A DNA stretch of 64,000 nt from an uncultured Blautia sp. (GCA_900542045.1 UQMI01000012.1:1-64000), one strand, 5' to 3'. Shown: positions 17,605 to 26,664, counted from the stretch's first letter. The notes: generated by a model not told the origin, from the letters alone. Program-made: numbers and translations.

Positions 17605-18627
17605 TCACCGATCCATCTCGGACTGCCGGCCGCTGTTGTGATGATCCCGGATGATCCGTTCGATCTCTTCCAGCCCGGAAGAAGGCAGATCCCCGGGAAT
17701 GGTATTCTTCACTGCGCTGGTGGCATTTCCGTATTCCACTGCCTTCTGGCAGGAGAAATCATGGGCCAGCAAGCCATACAATGCCCCGGAAATATAAGCA
17801 TCTCCGCTTCCAATGCGGTCCACCACCTCAATGTTCCGATAGGGCTCTTCCTGGTAATATTTCTTCTCTCTGGCATTGTAGAGCAGCGAACCGAAAGTAT
17901 GTACTTTGGGGCTGTGCACCACCCGCTGGGTAGCCGCCACCACCGAGATCGGATACTCTTCAGCGAAACTTTTCAGGATTTCATAAGCATCTCCTTCTTT
18001 TCCGAACGTCAGCCGGGCTGTCTCTTCGGAGCAGAAGAAAATATCCACGTAGGGGAGGATTTTGCAGATACATTCCCTGGCTTCTTCTCCGGTCCACAGA
18101 TTTCCCCGGAAATTCACATCAAAGGAGATCAGGGTTCCATTTTCCTTGAACTTCTTCATCATATAGACAGCGGTCTCCCGCACCTGTCCGCCCAGAGCCA
18201 GGGTAATTCCGCTGGTATGGAAACAGCGGGCCGAAGAATACAGTTTCTCCGGAAAGTCCTCAACAGAAATCTTACGCATGGAGGAATAATTTCTGTCATA
18301 AACAATTCCCGGTTTTCTGGGATGGGCCCCATTCTCATAATAGTAAATGCCCAGCCGGGCGTCTTTTTCATCATCGTATACCAGATAATCATCGCTGACG
18401 CCGCAGAAGCGAATCCGGTTCTTCGCATAGATTCCAATATTATTTGCCGGCAATTTGGAGATCACGCCTGTACGAAGCCCCAGCAGTGACACACCGGAGG
18501 CCACATTCAGCTCCGCGCCTCCCACCTGTTTCTGCAATGTTTCTCCCCGGGTAAGACGCTCATTATCCGGAGGAGAAAGACGCAGTAAAATCTCACCTAA
18601 TGTGAGCAGATCAAATTTTTCTCCCAT
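17605..18627 (-). CDS. PfkB-family sugar kinase, KdgK-like (copy 1)
   Basis: A 340-residue ribokinase-fold kinase. GGAELNVASG near the N-terminus and GSGDAYISGAL near the C-terminus (anion hole and catalytic Asp) are intact. It is most like 2-dehydro-3-deoxygluconokinases, which make KDPG from KDG. A start ten codons upstream is possible, but the ATG at 18627 has AAAGGAG six bases before it. It stands alone between two palindrome-rich gaps, and its relation to the GntR or IclR regulator is unknown. Confidence 0.88.
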   Translation of the reverse strand: MGEKFDLLTLGEILLRLSPPDNERLTRGETLQKQVGGAELNVASGVSLLGLRTGVISKLPANNIGIYAKNRIRFCGVSDDYLVYDDEKDARLGIYYYENGAHPRKPGIVYDRNYSSMRKISVEDFPEKLYSSARCFHTSGITLALGGQVRETAVYMMKKFKENGTLISFDVNFRGNLWTGEEARECICKILPYVDIFFCSEETARLTFGKEGDAYEILKSFAEEYPISVVAATQRVVHSPKVHTFGSLLYNAREKKYYQEEPYRNIEVVDRIGSGDAYISGALYGLLAHDFSCQKAVEYGNATSAVKNTIPGDLPSSGLEEIERIIRDHHNSGRQSEMDR

Positions 18628-18761
18628 TTCATACTCCTTTCTTTTTTTGTTACCCATGGAGCCCCTTGCTTCTGTCCCTTTTATGCTGCTTTCATCATAC
18701 CATAAATCAGCTCTGATTTCACCCTGGAATCGTATCCTTTGTAAGACTTTGCAGGCTCTCC

Positions 18762-18809
18762 GTTACATGTCACACCCGAATCACGCACCTGCTGCGTGGT
18801 TACGGGCCG
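18762..18809. repeat. Dispersed palindromic repeat, copy 2
   Basis: This matches 3170-3218 across roughly 48 bases with only a few substitutions and a one-base insertion. The stem is an imperfect CCCGAATCACGCA / TGCGTGGTTACGGG. It lies in the 433-base gap between two kinase genes. Confidence 0.75.
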
Positions 18810-18822
18810 ATATGATTCGAAA

Positions 18823-18894
18823 GGCAGTTTGGCTTCGCGAAGCGAATTTTAAATGCCAAATTGCCCGTTACTGGTCAACTTGTGACCAGTAACG
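18823..18894. repeat. Two consecutive hairpins next to the palindromic repeat
   Basis: Positions 18823-18833 pair with 18855-18865 around an inner palindrome GCTTCGCGAAGC, and 18866-18877 pair perfectly (12 bp) with 18883-18894. With the preceding repeat they make a chain of three stem-loops with no coding potential seen. Confidence 0.7.
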
Positions 18895-18926
18895 GCTCTC
18901 CACCGTTCTTTTTCTATGCAAAAAAA

Positions 18927-18964
18927 GGAGAGACAGCTGCCTGCTATCCGGCATTGCCTCTCTC
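18927..18964 (-). terminator. Terminator of kdgK
   Basis: On the minus strand GAGAGGCA pairs with TGTCTCTC around a 22-base region, then runs into CTTTTTTT. It lies about 100 bases after the kdgK stop. Confidence 0.65.
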
Positions 18965-19060
18965 GGGTTGAAAGCATTCCGGCAAATGTGCCGTTTGCCA
19001 TCCTGCTTTCTCTATATTCCTGTGGCAAAATAGGAAACTCTTGTATGGGCCCGCCGTCCT

Positions 19061-20086
19061 TTATCTCTGTACACGGCCTGAGCCATCACCACCAGCCAGT
19101 TTCAGCACTTCATCCATGGAAACCATATTCATGTCTCCTTCGATACTGTGCTTCAGACAGGAAGCGGCCACTGCGAATTCAATGATCGCCTGTGGTTCAT
19201 AGCCATTCATGGCAGCACAGATCAGTCCACCGCCGAAGCTGTCACCGCCGCCCACGCGATCCACAATGTGCATTTTATATTTCTTGCTGAAGTAATACTC
19301 GCCGCCATCGTAAAGCATGGCTGACCAGTTATTGTCATTGGCAGAAAGGGATTCTCTCAGGGTAATGGCAACTTTCTGGAAACCAAAACGGTCTGCCAGC
19401 TGCTTTGCCACATCCTTATAGCCTTCCCGGTTCACCGTTCCGGCGGTCACATCGGTGTCTGCTGCCTTGATTCCGAACACATCGGCTGCATCCTCCTCAT
19501 TGGCAATACATACATCCACATACTGACACAGTCCTCCCATCACCTGTCCGGCTTTTTCCTTGGACCATAATTTATTTCTGTAGTTCAGATCGCAGGATAC
19601 GGTCAGTCCCATTTCTTTTGCGGTCTTGCAGGCTTCCAGACAGATGGCTGCCACCTGATCGTTCAGTGCCGGTGTGATTCCGGTAAAGTGGAACCACTGT
19701 GCGCCTTCCAGGATCTTCTTCCAGTCGAAATCTGCTGTGGTAGCTGTGGCAATGGCGGAACCGGCCCGGTCATAGATTACCTTGGACGGTCTCTGTGACG
19801 CGCCTTTTTCCAGGAAATAAATTCCCACGCGATCGCCTCCCCGTACGATATCGCTGGTGTCCACTCCGTATCTGCGCAGAGCATTCACCGCTGCCTGTCC
19901 GATCTCATGTTTCGGCAGTTTGGTGACAAACTTGGCATCCATTCCGTAATTTGCCAGGGAGACTGCCACATTGGCTTCGCCGCCTCCGTAGGTTGCACCG
20001 AAAGACTCTGCCTGCACAAACCGATAATAGCCTTCCGGAGCAAGTCTTAACATGATCTCTCCAAACGTAACTACTTTTTTACCCAT
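19061..20086 (-). CDS. kdgK: 2-dehydro-3-deoxygluconokinase (PfkB family)
   Basis: A 341-residue KdgK with GGGEANVAVSLA near the N-terminus, sugar-binding IYFLEKGASQRPSKVIYDRA and the catalytic GGGDSFGGGL (Asp as general base). It phosphorylates 2-keto-3-deoxygluconate to KDPG. Two ATGs lie close to GAGGAG; the one at 20086 has normal spacing and the one at 20092 is too close. It is divergent from an IclR regulator, with operators between them. No KDPG aldolase gene lies in the window. Confidence 0.92.
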   Translation of the reverse strand: MGKKVVTFGEIMLRLAPEGYYRFVQAESFGATYGGGEANVAVSLANYGMDAKFVTKLPKHEIGQAAVNALRRYGVDTSDIVRGGDRVGIYFLEKGASQRPSKVIYDRAGSAIATATTADFDWKKILEGAQWFHFTGITPALNDQVAAICLEACKTAKEMGLTVSCDLNYRNKLWSKEKAGQVMGGLCQYVDVCIANEEDAADVFGIKAADTDVTAGTVNREGYKDVAKQLADRFGFQKVAITLRESLSANDNNWSAMLYDGGEYYFSKKYKMHIVDRVGGGDSFGGGLICAAMNGYEPQAIIEFAVAASCLKHSIEGDMNMVSMDEVLKLAGGDGSGRVQR

Positions 20087-20122
20087 TTTCATTCTCCTCT
20101 TCTTGCTATTGTCATCCTTTAT

Positions 20123-20150
20123 GTTTCATATCGTGAAACTATGTTTCGTA
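20123..20150. promoter_or_regulatory. Candidate IclR (KdgR-type) operators
   Basis: GTTTCA, TGAAAC and GTTTCG follow each other, forming two overlapping inverted repeats (GTTTCATATCGTGAAAC and TGAAACTATGTTTCG). KdgR-type sites have the same GAAAC/GTTTC halves. They lie just downstream of the likely kdgK start point, where a repressor would block elongation. Confidence 0.65.
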
Positions 20151-20171
20151 TTATGATATCTCATAGCTTGC

Positions 20172-20199
20172 ATTATACTATTTTTCAATTTGATGTCAA
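20172..20199 (-). promoter_or_regulatory. kdgK promoter
   Basis: On the minus strand a perfect TTGACA (20194-20199) and a perfect TATAAT (20172-20177) are separated by 16 bases. A promoter this strong needs a repressor, which fits the operators immediately downstream. Confidence 0.8.
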
Positions 20200-20224
20200 T
20201 ACCGGCAAATAAAAAAATGTATCG

Positions 20225-20253
20225 TTGTAACTATTTTTGGTTAGTGTTACAAT
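20225..20253 (+). promoter_or_regulatory. Promoter of the IclR regulator gene
   Basis: TTGTAA (20225-20230) and TACAAT (20248-20253) with 17-base spacing, about 40 bases before the start codon. Confidence 0.6.
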
Positions 20254-20300
20254 GAATAAAAAGATTTTTTAGACACTTTGACTTGAGGAGTGAACCGACT

Positions 20301-21062
20301 ATGGAAGAAAAAAACCCCATCCAGGTGGCCGACCGCCTGTTTCTGGTACTGGAAACTCTGGCCGAAGAAGGGCCTACCGCCTTAATGGATCTGAGCCGTA
20401 TGCTGGATCTGCACAAAAGCACAGTGCATCGCCTTCTCAATTCTCTTATTTTTCTTGGTTATGTAAACCAGGATGTGGAAACCGGTAAGTACCAGTTGAC
20501 CTTCAAGCTCTGCGAGCTGTCCAACAAGATCTTAAGCCGGATGGATATCCTGGATCAGGTTCGTCCGTATCTGCGGAAACTGGCCGATCTTACCGGAGAG
20601 ACTGTCCACTTTGTGCAGCTTGACGGAACAGATGCTGTCTATATTTATAAAGAGGAGTCCTTGCAGAATTCTGTCCGCATGGTATCCAAAGTGGGCAGCC
20701 GCATTCCTTTATACTGTTCCGCCGTGGGCAAGGCCATGCTGGCAGATATGCCCCGGGAACAGGCAGACGCCATATGGCAGAAAAGCCATATCCGCGCCCT
20801 TACAGAACATACCATTACCAATTATTCGGATTTTATATATACTCTGGAGGAAGGAAGACAGCAGGGATATTCCCTGGATAACGAAGAAAACGAGATCGGC
20901 GTCCGGTGCATTGCCGTCAGTCTGCCGGATTACAAGGGACGGGCCAAATATGCCATTTCCATTTCTGCCCCGGTCAACCGTATGACAGATTCCCGCATCC
21001 AGTCCCTTTCTCATACCCTTCTGGATATCCGACAGCAGATCATGGAGCATCAGGGGCTGTGA
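20301..21062 (+). CDS. kdgR: IclR-family transcriptional regulator, KdgR-like
   Basis: A 253-residue regulator with an N-terminal winged helix (ALMDLSRMLDLHKSTVHRLL) and a C-terminal IclR effector domain (about 75-250). A TTG six codons upstream is in frame, but the ATG at 20301 with GAGGAG ahead of it is the better start. Divergent placement from kdgK with palindromic sites between them supports control of 2-keto-3-deoxygluconate use, as for KdgR. The symbol rests on context more than on sequence. Confidence 0.85.
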   Translation: MEEKNPIQVADRLFLVLETLAEEGPTALMDLSRMLDLHKSTVHRLLNSLIFLGYVNQDVETGKYQLTFKLCELSNKILSRMDILDQVRPYLRKLADLTGETVHFVQLDGTDAVYIYKEESLQNSVRMVSKVGSRIPLYCSAVGKAMLADMPREQADAIWQKSHIRALTEHTITNYSDFIYTLEEGRQQGYSLDNEENEIGVRCIAVSLPDYKGRAKYAISISAPVNRMTDSRIQSLSHTLLDIRQQIMEHQGL

Positions 21063-21075
21063 GATGCACTCATAG

Positions 21076-21114
21076 GAAAATTGACAGGTTCCTTACAGGA
21101 TCCTGTCAATTTTC
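21076..21114. terminator. Bidirectional terminator between convergent regulators
   Basis: GAAAATTGACAGG and CCTGTCAATTTTC form a perfect 13-bp stem. Its T-rich ends serve both strands, and it overlaps the last codons of the GntR gene. Confidence 0.75.
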
Positions 21115-21794
21115 ATAATAATTCCTATGGATTTTACCGCATTGTTGTTATGAACCCGCAGCCAGTACCGCAGACGTTCTTCATCCTGATCAAAAATAGC
21201 CTGGATGATCTCCCGATGTTCTTCCACACCGGCGATGTCTTTCTCACTGGACTGCTTTTTAAAAATATAATTGCTGTACATGAACGGATTGATACTGTGA
21301 TACAGATCCACCAGCTTTTTATTTCCGGAACATTTCAGATACAATTCGTGAAATTCGTTGTCCAGCATATAATTTTCCATAAACAATTCCACGTCATTAT
21401 GATCTGTATACTTCTGGATCAGCTCCATATGTTTTTTTACATTTTCTGTCAATGCCTCTTTCAGCTGCTTATTCATCCGAACAGATTCTATGATTTCTTT
21501 TGTATAATACAGGTCCATCATCAGGCGCAGGCTGAAGATTTCTCTGGCATCTTCTTCATTCATGGAACGGATCCGCATTCCCTGGCGGGGAAAATTCTCC
21601 ACCACCTGCTCCGCGATCAGCCGGTTCAAAGCCAGTTTCACCGGAGTTTCGCTGGTTCCGTATTTTCTGGCCAGTTCCTTGGCCTGCAGCTTCTGCCCGG
21701 GCTGCAATTCCTGCGCCACAATATCCAGCCGGATTCTTTTACAGATGGTATCTACCAGCGTTTCTTTTGTTTCTTTCTCTTCTTTTTTACTCAT
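21093..21794 (-). CDS. GntR-family regulator with C-terminal ligand domain
   Basis: A 233-residue regulator. The winged helix spans about residues 10-75 (LARKYGTSETPVKLALNRL is the recognition part) and the remainder is the helical FCD-like effector domain. A His/Asp-containing motif LDNEFHELYLKCSGN is in the expected metal-binding place. It is convergent with the IclR gene and lies 21 bases after hisC's stop, probably transcribed with it. No operator was found, so its target is open. Confidence 0.88.
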   Translation of the reverse strand: MSKKEEKETKETLVDTICKRIRLDIVAQELQPGQKLQAKELARKYGTSETPVKLALNRLIAEQVVENFPRQGMRIRSMNEEDAREIFSLRLMMDLYYTKEIIESVRMNKQLKEALTENVKKHMELIQKYTDHNDVELFMENYMLDNEFHELYLKCSGNKKLVDLYHSINPFMYSNYIFKKQSSEKDIAGVEEHREIIQAIFDQDEERLRYWLRVHNNNAVKSIGIIMKIDRIL

Positions 21795-21815
21795 GTCAGA
21801 TCTTCACCTCCCTGC

Positions 21816-22871
21816 TTATTGCAAAAACTCTTTCAAAAAATGAATCAGACATTCCATTTCTTCCCTGGTTCCAATGGTGATCCGCAGATAATTCCGGATT
21901 CTGGGAGAATCAAAATACCGCACATAAATATGCTTTTCCCGCAACGCCTGAAAAATTTCCTTTGCCGGACGACTCTTATGGGAAGCAAATATAAAATTGG
22001 CTTTCGAATCCGGGAAAGAAAAGCCCAGATCCCGCAGCTGCTCTTTGATCCATTCCCTTGTCTTAGTAATCTTCTGCAGCGTCTCCCGGAAATATACGTC
22101 ATCTCTTACCGCTTCCACGCCCAGCTCCAGCGCGGTGCGGTCCATGGTATAAGAGTTAAAAGAATATTTCACATCATTGAGACAGGCGATCAGTTTTGCA
22201 TTTCCCATGGCATATCCGATACGCATCCCGGCCATGGAGCGGGATTTGGAAAAGGTCTGCACCACCAGCAGATTCTCGTATTTTTCAATCAGCGGCAGTG
22301 CGGATACTGCACCAAAATCCACATAGGCTTCGTCTACGATCACCACCACATCCGGATTCTTCTGTAAAATTCCTTCGATCTGCTCCAACGGCAGCGCCAC
22401 ACCTGTGGGGGCATTGGGATTGGGAAATATAACTCCTCCATTTTCTCCGTAATAATCTTCCGGCACCAGTTCAAACCGGTCATTCAGAGGCTTTCGCTCG
22501 AAGGGGATCCGGAACAAGTTGGCCCATACATCATAAAAGGAATAGGTAATATCCGGGAACAATATGGGTTTTCCGGAATTAAAAAATGTGAGAAATGCCA
22601 TGGCCAGCACATCGTCTGACCCCACACCCACAAATACCTGCTCTTTTGCCAGATGATAATAGTCCGCCAGCGCTTCCACCAGCATTCCTGCCGTGGGATC
22701 CGGATAAAGACGGAATTTCTCCGCCTGCAGCTCTGCCAATTTTTTCTGTACCCCCGGGGCAGGCGGATATGGATTTTCATTGGTGTTCAATTTGATCATA
22801 TCTGGTTCATTGGGCTGTTCTCCCGGTGTATAGGGGACTACTTTACGTACATTCTTCTCCCAGCTCATCAT
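21816..22871 (-). CDS. hisC: Histidinol-phosphate aminotransferase
   Basis: A 351-residue PLP enzyme of fold type I. KLNTNENPYPPAP is the typical HisC start, NPNAPTG and VVIVDEAYVDF carry PLP contacts, and SKSRSMAGMRIGY contains the Schiff-base lysine (FSKS). It swaps the amino group in histidine biosynthesis; related enzymes act on other imidazole or aromatic substrates. Tandem ATGs follow AAAGGAGG, so either may be used. No other his genes are nearby, and it appears paired with the GntR gene. Confidence 0.92.
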   Translation of the reverse strand: MMSWEKNVRKVVPYTPGEQPNEPDMIKLNTNENPYPPAPGVQKKLAELQAEKFRLYPDPTAGMLVEALADYYHLAKEQVFVGVGSDDVLAMAFLTFFNSGKPILFPDITYSFYDVWANLFRIPFERKPLNDRFELVPEDYYGENGGVIFPNPNAPTGVALPLEQIEGILQKNPDVVVIVDEAYVDFGAVSALPLIEKYENLLVVQTFSKSRSMAGMRIGYAMGNAKLIACLNDVKYSFNSYTMDRTALELGVEAVRDDVYFRETLQKITKTREWIKEQLRDLGFSFPDSKANFIFASHKSRPAKEIFQALREKHIYVRYFDSPRIRNYLRITIGTREEMECLIHFLKEFLQ

Positions 22872-23038
22872 ATGCCTCCTTTTGTCTGTGTTTTATCTAT
22901 TTTTCTGTAAATTTATTTCTTTCCTAACATTCCAAAAGTACATTTATTATTTTACTTGCCTGCCTATTTTTTGTAAAGCGGCTTTCTGCACTTTTCGGAA
23001 ATTTCAGAAACCATACCGCCATGCGTTCCTGTGCATCC

Positions 23039-24766
23039 TTATATATTGAAATACGTTTTCATCTCTCCCTGAAAAGAAGAGTGCCTTGGGAATTTCTTTT
23101 TATACAGCGTGAAAATCTCCCTCCGTGCCCCACGCACTCCCATACTCTCTTTTATTTCTCCAACCATTGCCAGCAGGCTGGCCACTTCACCGTAATGATT
23201 CCTGTGTTGTCCGGATACGATTGCATCTGCTCTGCTGTACACGATTTCTTCCGCCCATGCCAGATACCTTTTCCGCTTCGCTTCTTCCATAGGAAAATGC
23301 CTCTTCCATCGCTGAAAATAATTCCAGAATTCACTCACGTTATGTTTCCGGCATTCCTCCAGTATTTCCTTTTCAAATTCCATCTGATTCTTCTGATTGT
23401 TTGTATCCGGAAATCCAACATAATTTGCAATGCTTGACGCTGCCTTTGAAGGGAGCGGATCTTCATACAGATAGATCAGAAAAAGTCTGATCCCAGTCCG
23501 AATGAAAGAAGAACTCCAGCCCAATGAACTTGTTGGATTTTTTGACAACTTTTTTACCTTTGCAAAATCTCCTGTATAAAAAAGCAGACTATCGTATTCG
23601 TACTGACTGATCACATTTCTGCGAAGCTCCTGATTTTTCCAGTATTCTTCGTTGGTGCCTGTTTTTTCTCTTAACAGCACCTCTTTTCCCCGCATGCCAT
23701 ACTTTTCTGCCATTTCTTCTGTTCCGAACAGGCGAAGATAATTCTTTACCGTAGTATCGGAACAAAAGCATTCCCAGCAAAAGCGCATCATTTCCTCTTC
23801 GTGCATCAGACGTGATGAAACAGATGCGGTTCGCAGGGCAATTTCACTCCGTATAGCAATGTCAGGATCTATTTTATCCAGAGCATTCTTTCCTACCTCT
23901 TCTATTTTTTCATAGCGATGCGCTTTCTCATATTCTTCTATTACAGTCAGATACAGCGATGGGTGCACGGAAACATTTTCTTCTGCCAGTTCAAGCAGCC
24001 CGGCTGTTCCTTTCCAGTACAGGATGGCCTCTTTCAAGAGTCGCGCCTCCAAATCTCCCGTTTTTTCTTTCAGCAATGCAATCCAGTCTTCCCAGAAACG
24101 TTCCGTATCCTGCAGATTTTCCCTTCCCACGTAAAACATCTTCTCTATGTGCAAATTAAAAAATGCGTACAAGGAGAAATATTGATATATATTTTGCGCA
24201 CGTTCTTCTGGCTGTGATTCCTGATACTCTGCATACAATGTCAGGAGCGCCAGATGTTCCATATCTGCATTGATCAGATGATGATCCGCCAGCACTTCCA
24301 TATCAACGGGATCGCCATACTCCTGATCCGTAGAAACATCCATTTGCCACAGCCACTGATAAATCTCATTTGCCTCCTCATATCTCCTGTCTTCTACGCA
24401 GTCCCCGGCAAATCGGATCATAGCCATAATTTTATCGCTAATCCCCTGCTCATCATAATATTCTGTAATCCAGTCAGGATCCCAGTATCCGCTGGAATAG
24501 TCTTCGTATTCCTCTGTATTAAGATAAAATTCCCCCTCATCAATTTGTTTCTGCCATTTTTGAATTTGTTCTAATTTTTCCTCCACAAACTCCCGGGACA
24601 TTCTTTTTTGTACCGGCTGCACTTCTTCTTTTTCATCTGTTTTTTTATATTCTCTCACGATTTCCTGTAATTTCTGTTTTTGCTCACCTGACAATATTTC
24701 CTGCAGTTTCAGCAAAATTTCCAATAATTCTTCTCTTGATAATTTCCTTATTTCTTTCTCTATCAT
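23039..24766 (-). CDS. Large helical protein of unknown function
   Basis: A 575-residue soluble protein without signal peptide or membrane helix. The first 55 residues are a charged Leu/Glu/Lys helical segment, likely coiled coil. The rest is rich in Trp, Tyr and Glu with repeated helix-pair patterns (for example FAGDCVEDRRYEEANEIYQW), suggesting a TPR-like solenoid. I recall similar helical repeats beside SWIM zinc-finger proteins but see no zinc motif here. GGGAGGGG precedes the ATG. It stands alone on the minus strand. Confidence 0.75.
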   Translation of the reverse strand: MIEKEIRKLSREELLEILLKLQEILSGEQKQKLQEIVREYKKTDEKEEVQPVQKRMSREFVEEKLEQIQKWQKQIDEGEFYLNTEEYEDYSSGYWDPDWITEYYDEQGISDKIMAMIRFAGDCVEDRRYEEANEIYQWLWQMDVSTDQEYGDPVDMEVLADHHLINADMEHLALLTLYAEYQESQPEERAQNIYQYFSLYAFFNLHIEKMFYVGRENLQDTERFWEDWIALLKEKTGDLEARLLKEAILYWKGTAGLLELAEENVSVHPSLYLTVIEEYEKAHRYEKIEEVGKNALDKIDPDIAIRSEIALRTASVSSRLMHEEEMMRFCWECFCSDTTVKNYLRLFGTEEMAEKYGMRGKEVLLREKTGTNEEYWKNQELRRNVISQYEYDSLLFYTGDFAKVKKLSKNPTSSLGWSSSFIRTGIRLFLIYLYEDPLPSKAASSIANYVGFPDTNNQKNQMEFEKEILEECRKHNVSEFWNYFQRWKRHFPMEEAKRKRYLAWAEEIVYSRADAIVSGQHRNHYGEVASLLAMVGEIKESMGVRGARREIFTLYKKKFPRHSSFQGEMKTYFNI

Positions 24767-24915
24767 TTGCCCCTCCCATATTCCGTTCTTTTACATTTTT
24801 CCTACGTTTCTGTGAGAACCACCGTATTTCTCATCCGCTGCTTTCTTCGTTTGTCTATCCTTCTATTATACACAAAAACAGCCATATTCAAATATGACAG
24901 CTTTCACAAAATCAA

Positions 24916-26664
24916 TCACATGGGAAAGCTGTCTTTGAGGCACAGGGTCCCAAATCCCACCACCGGATTGGGATACCGGTCAAATCCCGGGAGCGGCCGG
25001 GCTCCCCGCTGCAGATACGCCCGCAGCTTTTCCCCGTAGAGATAACGGTCATTTCCCTGCCGGACGCCCCAGTCCATCAATAAAGCCGCTGCCCCTGTCA
25101 CAAATGGTGTGGCAAAAGAAGTCCCTGTCACCCGGGTATATCCGCCGCCCACATTGGCCGTCTCTATCCCCACTCCCGGTGCCACCAGATCCGGCATCCG
25201 CTCCATACTTCCCCTTCCGGAGAAATCCGCATAAGAAAAATAGCCGGCATCGTAGGCCCCCACCGCCACGATCCTTCCGGCTGTAGAAGGTATCGTCAAG
25301 GTATTATCCGGTGTGGGAAAATAAAATCCTGTCTGGGGCTGCAGCACGCCGCCGCCCGGAAGCCACAGATCATATCTCCCCTGCACAATTTTTCTTCCCC
25401 GCAGAATAATCTGCCAGATACCGGAATCCACATAATCTTCCAGCGGGATAAAATCTATATAAATTTCCTGCAAAAGACTGTGGGGACTTGGTTCTCCATA
25501 ATAGATCAACAGCTGCGTATGGTACATATAATACCGCTGCGGCCCCAGCCTGGGATCCAACGGCCCGATCCGTTCCCCGGAAGGATGCTCGATAAATACC
25601 TCCATCTCATCTGTATAAGCCTTCCAGAGCTGTACATTCAATGACAGCTCATACGTGCTAACCGCCAGCTGCACCGAATGCTCCTGCCCTGTTTCCAGAC
25701 TGCCCGAAGTATGCAGGGCATCCTTTCCATTATTTCCCGTACCAATACAAATGACCGTACGTCCCAAATTCGCCACATCATAGATATAGGTCTCCAATAG
25801 CGAATCTCCCCGATGAGAACCATAATTATTTCCAAAACTGATATTTATTGCCATGGGCATTCCCAGTTTCAGAGACTGCCTCACCAGATAATCGATCCCC
25901 TGAATCAGTTCCGTTGTACGGGGGAAAGAATCTTCTCTGGGATTTCCCAGTTTTACCACCACCAGTTCACTTTCCCAGGCCATTCCTTTTTGTACCCCGC
26001 CAGAAGCTCTTCCATTCCCTGCCGCAATACCCGCCACCTGAGTGCCATGTCCGCTCAGATCCCGGCTTGGTATCCGCCGGCTTTCGTCGGTTGTGTCCGA
26101 TCCGGCAAGGATCTGATTTAATTCCTCTCTGGTAAATTCCGTTCCTGTCCGGTACCCTTCCGGCGGTCTTCCCTGCAGCGTCTGATCCCAGAGACTGACG
26201 ATCCGGGTAGTCCCATCTTCCTTCCGAAAATCCGGATGCCGGTAATCAATACCAGAATCTACCAGACCAACCAGTATTCCCTTACCTGTAACGCCATACT
26301 GTTCTGTCACCGACCGGCTGGCGCAGGAAGCAACACGCCCCTGCTCAATGGTAAAAAACAGTCGTTTGGGTTTTTCCACATATTCAATTTCCGGCAGATT
26401 CGCAAATGACGCCAATCGTTTTTCCGGCAACGTAACCACCGCATACTCATTCAGAAGCCGTACTACAGAAATATCCTCCTGTTCTATCTCAAGAATGTTC
26501 CCCGTATATTTGACGATCACATCCCAGACCCGAGCACCGGCGTCATATCCCACATTCAGATTTAAAGATTTTTCCCTTTCCCGGGAAGTCGCGTCTACCG
26601 CGAGATTCAGCAGGTTATCAATTTTCTGATCCTCCATGTTCCCAACACCCTGGCTTTTTTTCAT
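24916..26664 (-). CDS. S8-family serine peptidase, Csp-like subtilase
   Basis: A 582-residue subtilase with all catalytic parts: Asp in VGLVDSGID (about 136), His in SGHGTQVAGIAAG (about 206), the oxyanion Asn region GTGNNGKD, and Ser in GTSFATPFVTGAA near 515. A roughly 100-residue prodomain-like N-terminus and a long insertion between Asn and Ser fit the Csp/CspABC-like group of Clostridia, some of which process spore cortex hydrolases. No signal peptide is seen. Neither the ATG at 26664 nor that at 26637 has a good ribosome site, so the start is uncertain. Confidence 0.88.
   Translation of the reverse strand: MKKSQGVGNMEDQKIDNLLNLAVDATSREREKSLNLNVGYDAGARVWDVIVKYTGNILEIEQEDISVVRLLNEYAVVTLPEKRLASFANLPEIEYVEKPKRLFFTIEQGRVASCASRSVTEQYGVTGKGILVGLVDSGIDYRHPDFRKEDGTTRIVSLWDQTLQGRPPEGYRTGTEFTREELNQILAGSDTTDESRRIPSRDLSGHGTQVAGIAAGNGRASGGVQKGMAWESELVVVKLGNPREDSFPRTTELIQGIDYLVRQSLKLGMPMAINISFGNNYGSHRGDSLLETYIYDVANLGRTVICIGTGNNGKDALHTSGSLETGQEHSVQLAVSTYELSLNVQLWKAYTDEMEVFIEHPSGERIGPLDPRLGPQRYYMYHTQLLIYYGEPSPHSLLQEIYIDFIPLEDYVDSGIWQIILRGRKIVQGRYDLWLPGGGVLQPQTGFYFPTPDNTLTIPSTAGRIVAVGAYDAGYFSYADFSGRGSMERMPDLVAPGVGIETANVGGGYTRVTGTSFATPFVTGAAALLMDWGVRQGNDRYLYGEKLRAYLQRGARPLPGFDRYPNPVVGFGTLCLKDSFPM

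Noticed and set aside
20283..20300. Upstream TTG start for the IclR regulator
   Set aside because: The ATG at 20301 has a better ribosome-site spacing, while the TTG would lie within the GAGGAG region.
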